A stretch of DNA of 64,000 nt, from NCBI RefSeq assembly GCF_018860245.1, contig NZ_JAHKPD010000020.1, positions 1 through 64,000 on the forward strand, read 5' to 3'. Shown here one piece after another: positions 62,373 to 64,000 of this stretch (position 1 is its first letter; each line of letters starts with the position of its first letter). The position numbers were made by a program, and so were the translations under genes. This DNA comes from Pseudotamlana agarivorans. GTDB lineage: Bacteria; Bacteroidota; Bacteroidia; Flavobacteriales; Flavobacteriaceae. The notes under the pieces were generated by a model. That model was not told where the DNA came from, searched no databases, and saw nothing but the letters and a program-made list of their open reading frames with translations.

Positions 62373-62990
62373 ATGTCATTTAAAAAATTCATTGAACCTT
62401 TAAGAGATTCTTTAGAAAGTAAAGGATTTAATGAGCCATTGCCTTTTCAAAAGCAAATATTATCTAAAATAAAAGGCGGAGCAAGCATGTTTTGTATCGC
62501 GCCAAAAGGTTCAGGAAAGACAACGAGTATTGTACTTAGTGTGATTCAGAAATTAAAAGGAGAAGCCTTTGAAGACGCTCCTAGGGCTTTAATTTTTGTG
62601 GAAAACAAACAAGCTGCATTAGATTTAGAATTGGAGTTTAATGCATATCTGCGTGGCACCGATTTACGCGTGTATTGTGCCTATGATGAAAAAAATATAG
62701 ATCATCAACGTGATGAAATTTATGATGGGATAGATGTTGTTATTGCTACACCAAAACGTTTAAATAAGATTTTTTACCTTAACGGAATAAACCTAAACGA
62801 ACTTCAAATGTTTGTTGTTGAAGATGCCGAATTTTTATTTAGAAATCACAATTTTGCAGAGGTTACACGTACACCAGAAAGTATAGACCGTTGTCAGTAT
62901 TTAGTTTTTGCAGAAAAATTTGATAGCCGATTTGAACGTTGGCAAGAGAGTTTCATGTTTAATGCACAACTGGTAAAACTTAAAAAGTAG
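62373..62990 (+). CDS. Single-domain DEAD-box-helicase-like protein
   Basis: The 205-residue protein matches only the first RecA-like domain of DEAD helicases. FNEPLPFQKQIL resembles the Q-motif region, and the P-loop is APKGSGKT at 43-50. Motif II reads V-E-D-A-E (150-153) instead of DEAD, and no motif III SAT or C-terminal domain follows. It may bind RNA without unwinding. ATG 62373 is used because the promoter excludes earlier starts. Confidence 0.82.
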   Translation: MSFKKFIEPLRDSLESKGFNEPLPFQKQILSKIKGGASMFCIAPKGSGKTTSIVLSVIQKLKGEAFEDAPRALIFVENKQAALDLELEFNAYLRGTDLRVYCAYDEKNIDHQRDEIYDGIDVVIATPKRLNKIFYLNGINLNELQMFVVEDAEFLFRNHNFAEVTRTPESIDRCQYLVFAEKFDSRFERWQESFMFNAQLVKLKK

Positions 62991-63104
62991 TAACAATTAT
63001 GAAGGAAGAATAAGCTAATATAGGTATACAGTTTATTTGTCTTTCATTTTTTAGTAAATTTATAAATAGTTTTAATCAGGATGAATTTAAAAAAAAATAA
63101 GGTT

Positions 63105-63614
63105 ATGAAAAAAAATGTTTTATCTATAGTAACAATAATTGCACTTCTTGTTTTTTCTTGTGAAGGACCGCAAGGCCCTCCAGGATATGATGGTGAACCG
63201 GGCTACAATATTGTTGGTCAAACTTATGAAATCGCAAACATTAATTTTTCTTCAAATAAGCTGGATGAACGCTTTACTTTCCCAGAAAGTAATGTTGATG
63301 GAGATGCGGTGTTGGTTTACCGATTAGAAGAAGAAAACAACGGATTAGATGTTTGGGAACCCTTACCTACAGCGACTATTTTCTTTAATGGAGGTGGTTA
63401 TTTTCAGTATCGTTTCAATTATACATTGGGCGATGTTGATATTATTGCAGAAAGTGATGATATTGACGCTGTCGGTGCTGAGTTTACTAAAAATCAAGTG
63501 TTCAGAATTGTGGTTATGCCATCAGATCTAGCCTCTACAGTGGATACCAATAACTTAAATGCAGTTATGAGTCAGTTGAATATTACGGAAGATGATATTC
63601 AAAATATTCAGTAA
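63105..63614 (+). CDS. Lipoprotein with short collagen-like segment
   Basis: The 169-residue protein starts MKKNVLSIVTIIALLVFSC, a lipoprotein signal. The mature part starts with the Gly-X-Y stretch EGPQGPPGYDGEPG, followed by a beta-rich domain (EIANINFSSNKLDERFTF). Related lipoproteins occur in Bacteroidetes, function unknown. ATG 63105 fits the signal better than ATG 63081. Confidence 0.82.
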   Translation: MKKNVLSIVTIIALLVFSCEGPQGPPGYDGEPGYNIVGQTYEIANINFSSNKLDERFTFPESNVDGDAVLVYRLEEENNGLDVWEPLPTATIFFNGGGYFQYRFNYTLGDVDIIAESDDIDAVGAEFTKNQVFRIVVMPSDLASTVDTNNLNAVMSQLNITEDDIQNIQ

Positions 63615-63662
63615 CATCTAACATCTATTTTAATGCAGTTTCTTGGAAATTGTATAAATTTA

Positions 63663-63694
63663 AAATCTCAGATTAATTGTTTAATCTGGGATTT
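63663..63694. terminator. Bidirectional terminator between converging genes
   Basis: A 14-bp stem AAATCTCAGATTAA (63663-63676) / TTAATCTGGGATTT (63681-63694) with one G-U pair and loop TTGT. It lies between the collagen-like lipoprotein and SEC-C genes. Confidence 0.8.
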
Positions 63695-63698
63695 ATTA

Positions 63699-64000
63699 TT
63701 AGTTGTTTAAACAACATTTTTTATGTTTTTTTCCGCTACCACATGGACAAGGGTCATTACGTCCAACTTTGAAGTCTGCTTTAATAGGTATTGCAGTTGA
63801 GTTTAAAAAATGATCATGATAAAGTTGTGAATAATCTTCTTGGTCTTCTTTATATCCGGCCCAAGTAGTAACTACTTGTTCATAGCGTTCTGCTATTGAA
63901 AGGATGTCTCTTTTTTTATCGAAATTTCTTGGTTTCTTGAAATCTTTCTTTACTTCTTGCCAATCTCCACAAATATCAATGGATACGACTTTTTTATCGA
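63699..64000 (-). CDS. SEC-C metal-binding domain protein (5' end outside window)
   Basis: The last 100 residues are in the window. They end in the SEC-C zinc motif [20 protein letters not shown] (CxC...CC), before TAA at 63699. The preceding region ([32 protein letters not shown]) is helical. SEC-C tails are found on SecA and on many proteins of unknown function. This protein is not SecA in the part that I see. Confidence 0.85.
   Translation of the reverse strand, partial: DKKVVSIDICGDWQEVKKDFKKPRNFDKKRDILSIAERYEQVVTTWAGYKEDQEDYSQLYHDHFLNSTAIPIKADFKVGRNDPCPCGSGKKHKKCCLNN

Noticed and set aside
63702-63715. GTTGTTTAAACAAC, similar to the crt palindrome
   Set aside because: It is the coding end (CLNN and stop) of the SEC-C gene, so the palindrome is probably accidental.
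1-64000. CRISPR array, insertion sequence, prophage or rRNA operon
   Set aside because: No spaced identical repeats, transposase or phage genes, or rRNA signatures were seen on reading the window.

Overview
The window is chromosomal DNA from a marine-type member of the Flavobacteriaceae (Bacteroidetes). The evidence is a base composition of roughly 35% GC, gldF/gldG gliding genes, bacillithiol synthesis (bshB1), a fused CcsB-CcsA cytochrome c assembly protein, a zeaxanthin-type carotenoid cluster, lipoproteins with short lipoboxes, and many promoters of the Bacteroidetes -7 type (TAnnTTTG). I saw no insertion sequence, prophage or CRISPR array. Most of the window is conserved housekeeping and accessory chromosome.

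Layout. 1-5 kb (minus): PIG-L deacetylase, a 36-residue membrane peptide, a sodium:solute symporter and a truncated Gfo/Idh oxidoreductase. 5-10 kb (minus): corA, a lipoprotein, maf, a UbiA prenyltransferase, a KdsC-like phosphatase and a DUF2520 protein. 10-19 kb: truncated haemoglobin, ccsBA, a DM13 lipoprotein, a DUF3307/SatD pair with a striking repeated operator, mscL, rlmF and bshB1. 19.3 kb: tRNA-His. 19.5-29.8 kb: a light-response locus. 30-34 kb: M28 peptidase, an AspT/YidE-type exporter and lrgAB. 34-42 kb: dnaN, gldF-X-gldG, a DUF62 SAM hydrolase, phoH and purC. 42-45 kb: alpha carbonic anhydrase, a TfoX-N protein and a DUF1624 acyltransferase. 45-52 kb: an acetate module (DUF4212, symporter, acs, DnaQ-type exonuclease, cNMP/CBS/DUF294 regulator), split by a small gene flanked by inverted REP-like elements. 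52-64 kb: FAH protein, ABC exporter, DinB, Bcr/CflA pump, ThuA-like secreted protein, TetR-ABC1 kinase pair, a Crp/Fnr-SnoaL-YceI group, a one-domain helicase-like protein, a collagen-like lipoprotein and the end of a SEC-C protein.

The most interesting locus is 19.4-29.8 kb. A MerR-type regulator carries a cobalamin-binding domain with the W-x9-E-H and E-x-H-x-x-G signatures of CarH photoreceptors. It precedes ten codirectional genes with short or overlapping junctions: FAS1 lipoprotein, crtI, crtB, an unknown gene, crtZ, lycopene cyclase, tspO, an SDR/DUF2867 protein, CIA30, SRPBCC and photolyase. They end at one strong terminator. A 16-bp perfect palindrome fills the spacer between the -33 and -7 elements of the promoter in front of the FAS1 gene, which is where MerR-family operators lie. 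The inference is a B12-dependent light switch controlling carotenoid synthesis, photorepair and several accessory proteins of unknown role.

Secondary leads are three 28-bp-phased operator repeats next to a SatD/DUF3307 pair, two genes (ubiA-type and rlmF) whose conserved N-termini lie upstream of any ATG/GTG/TTG codon, a perfect palindrome of Fnr architecture just behind a Crp/Fnr-like gene, and a repeated 16-mer (TTTCCGCGAAAGCGTT).
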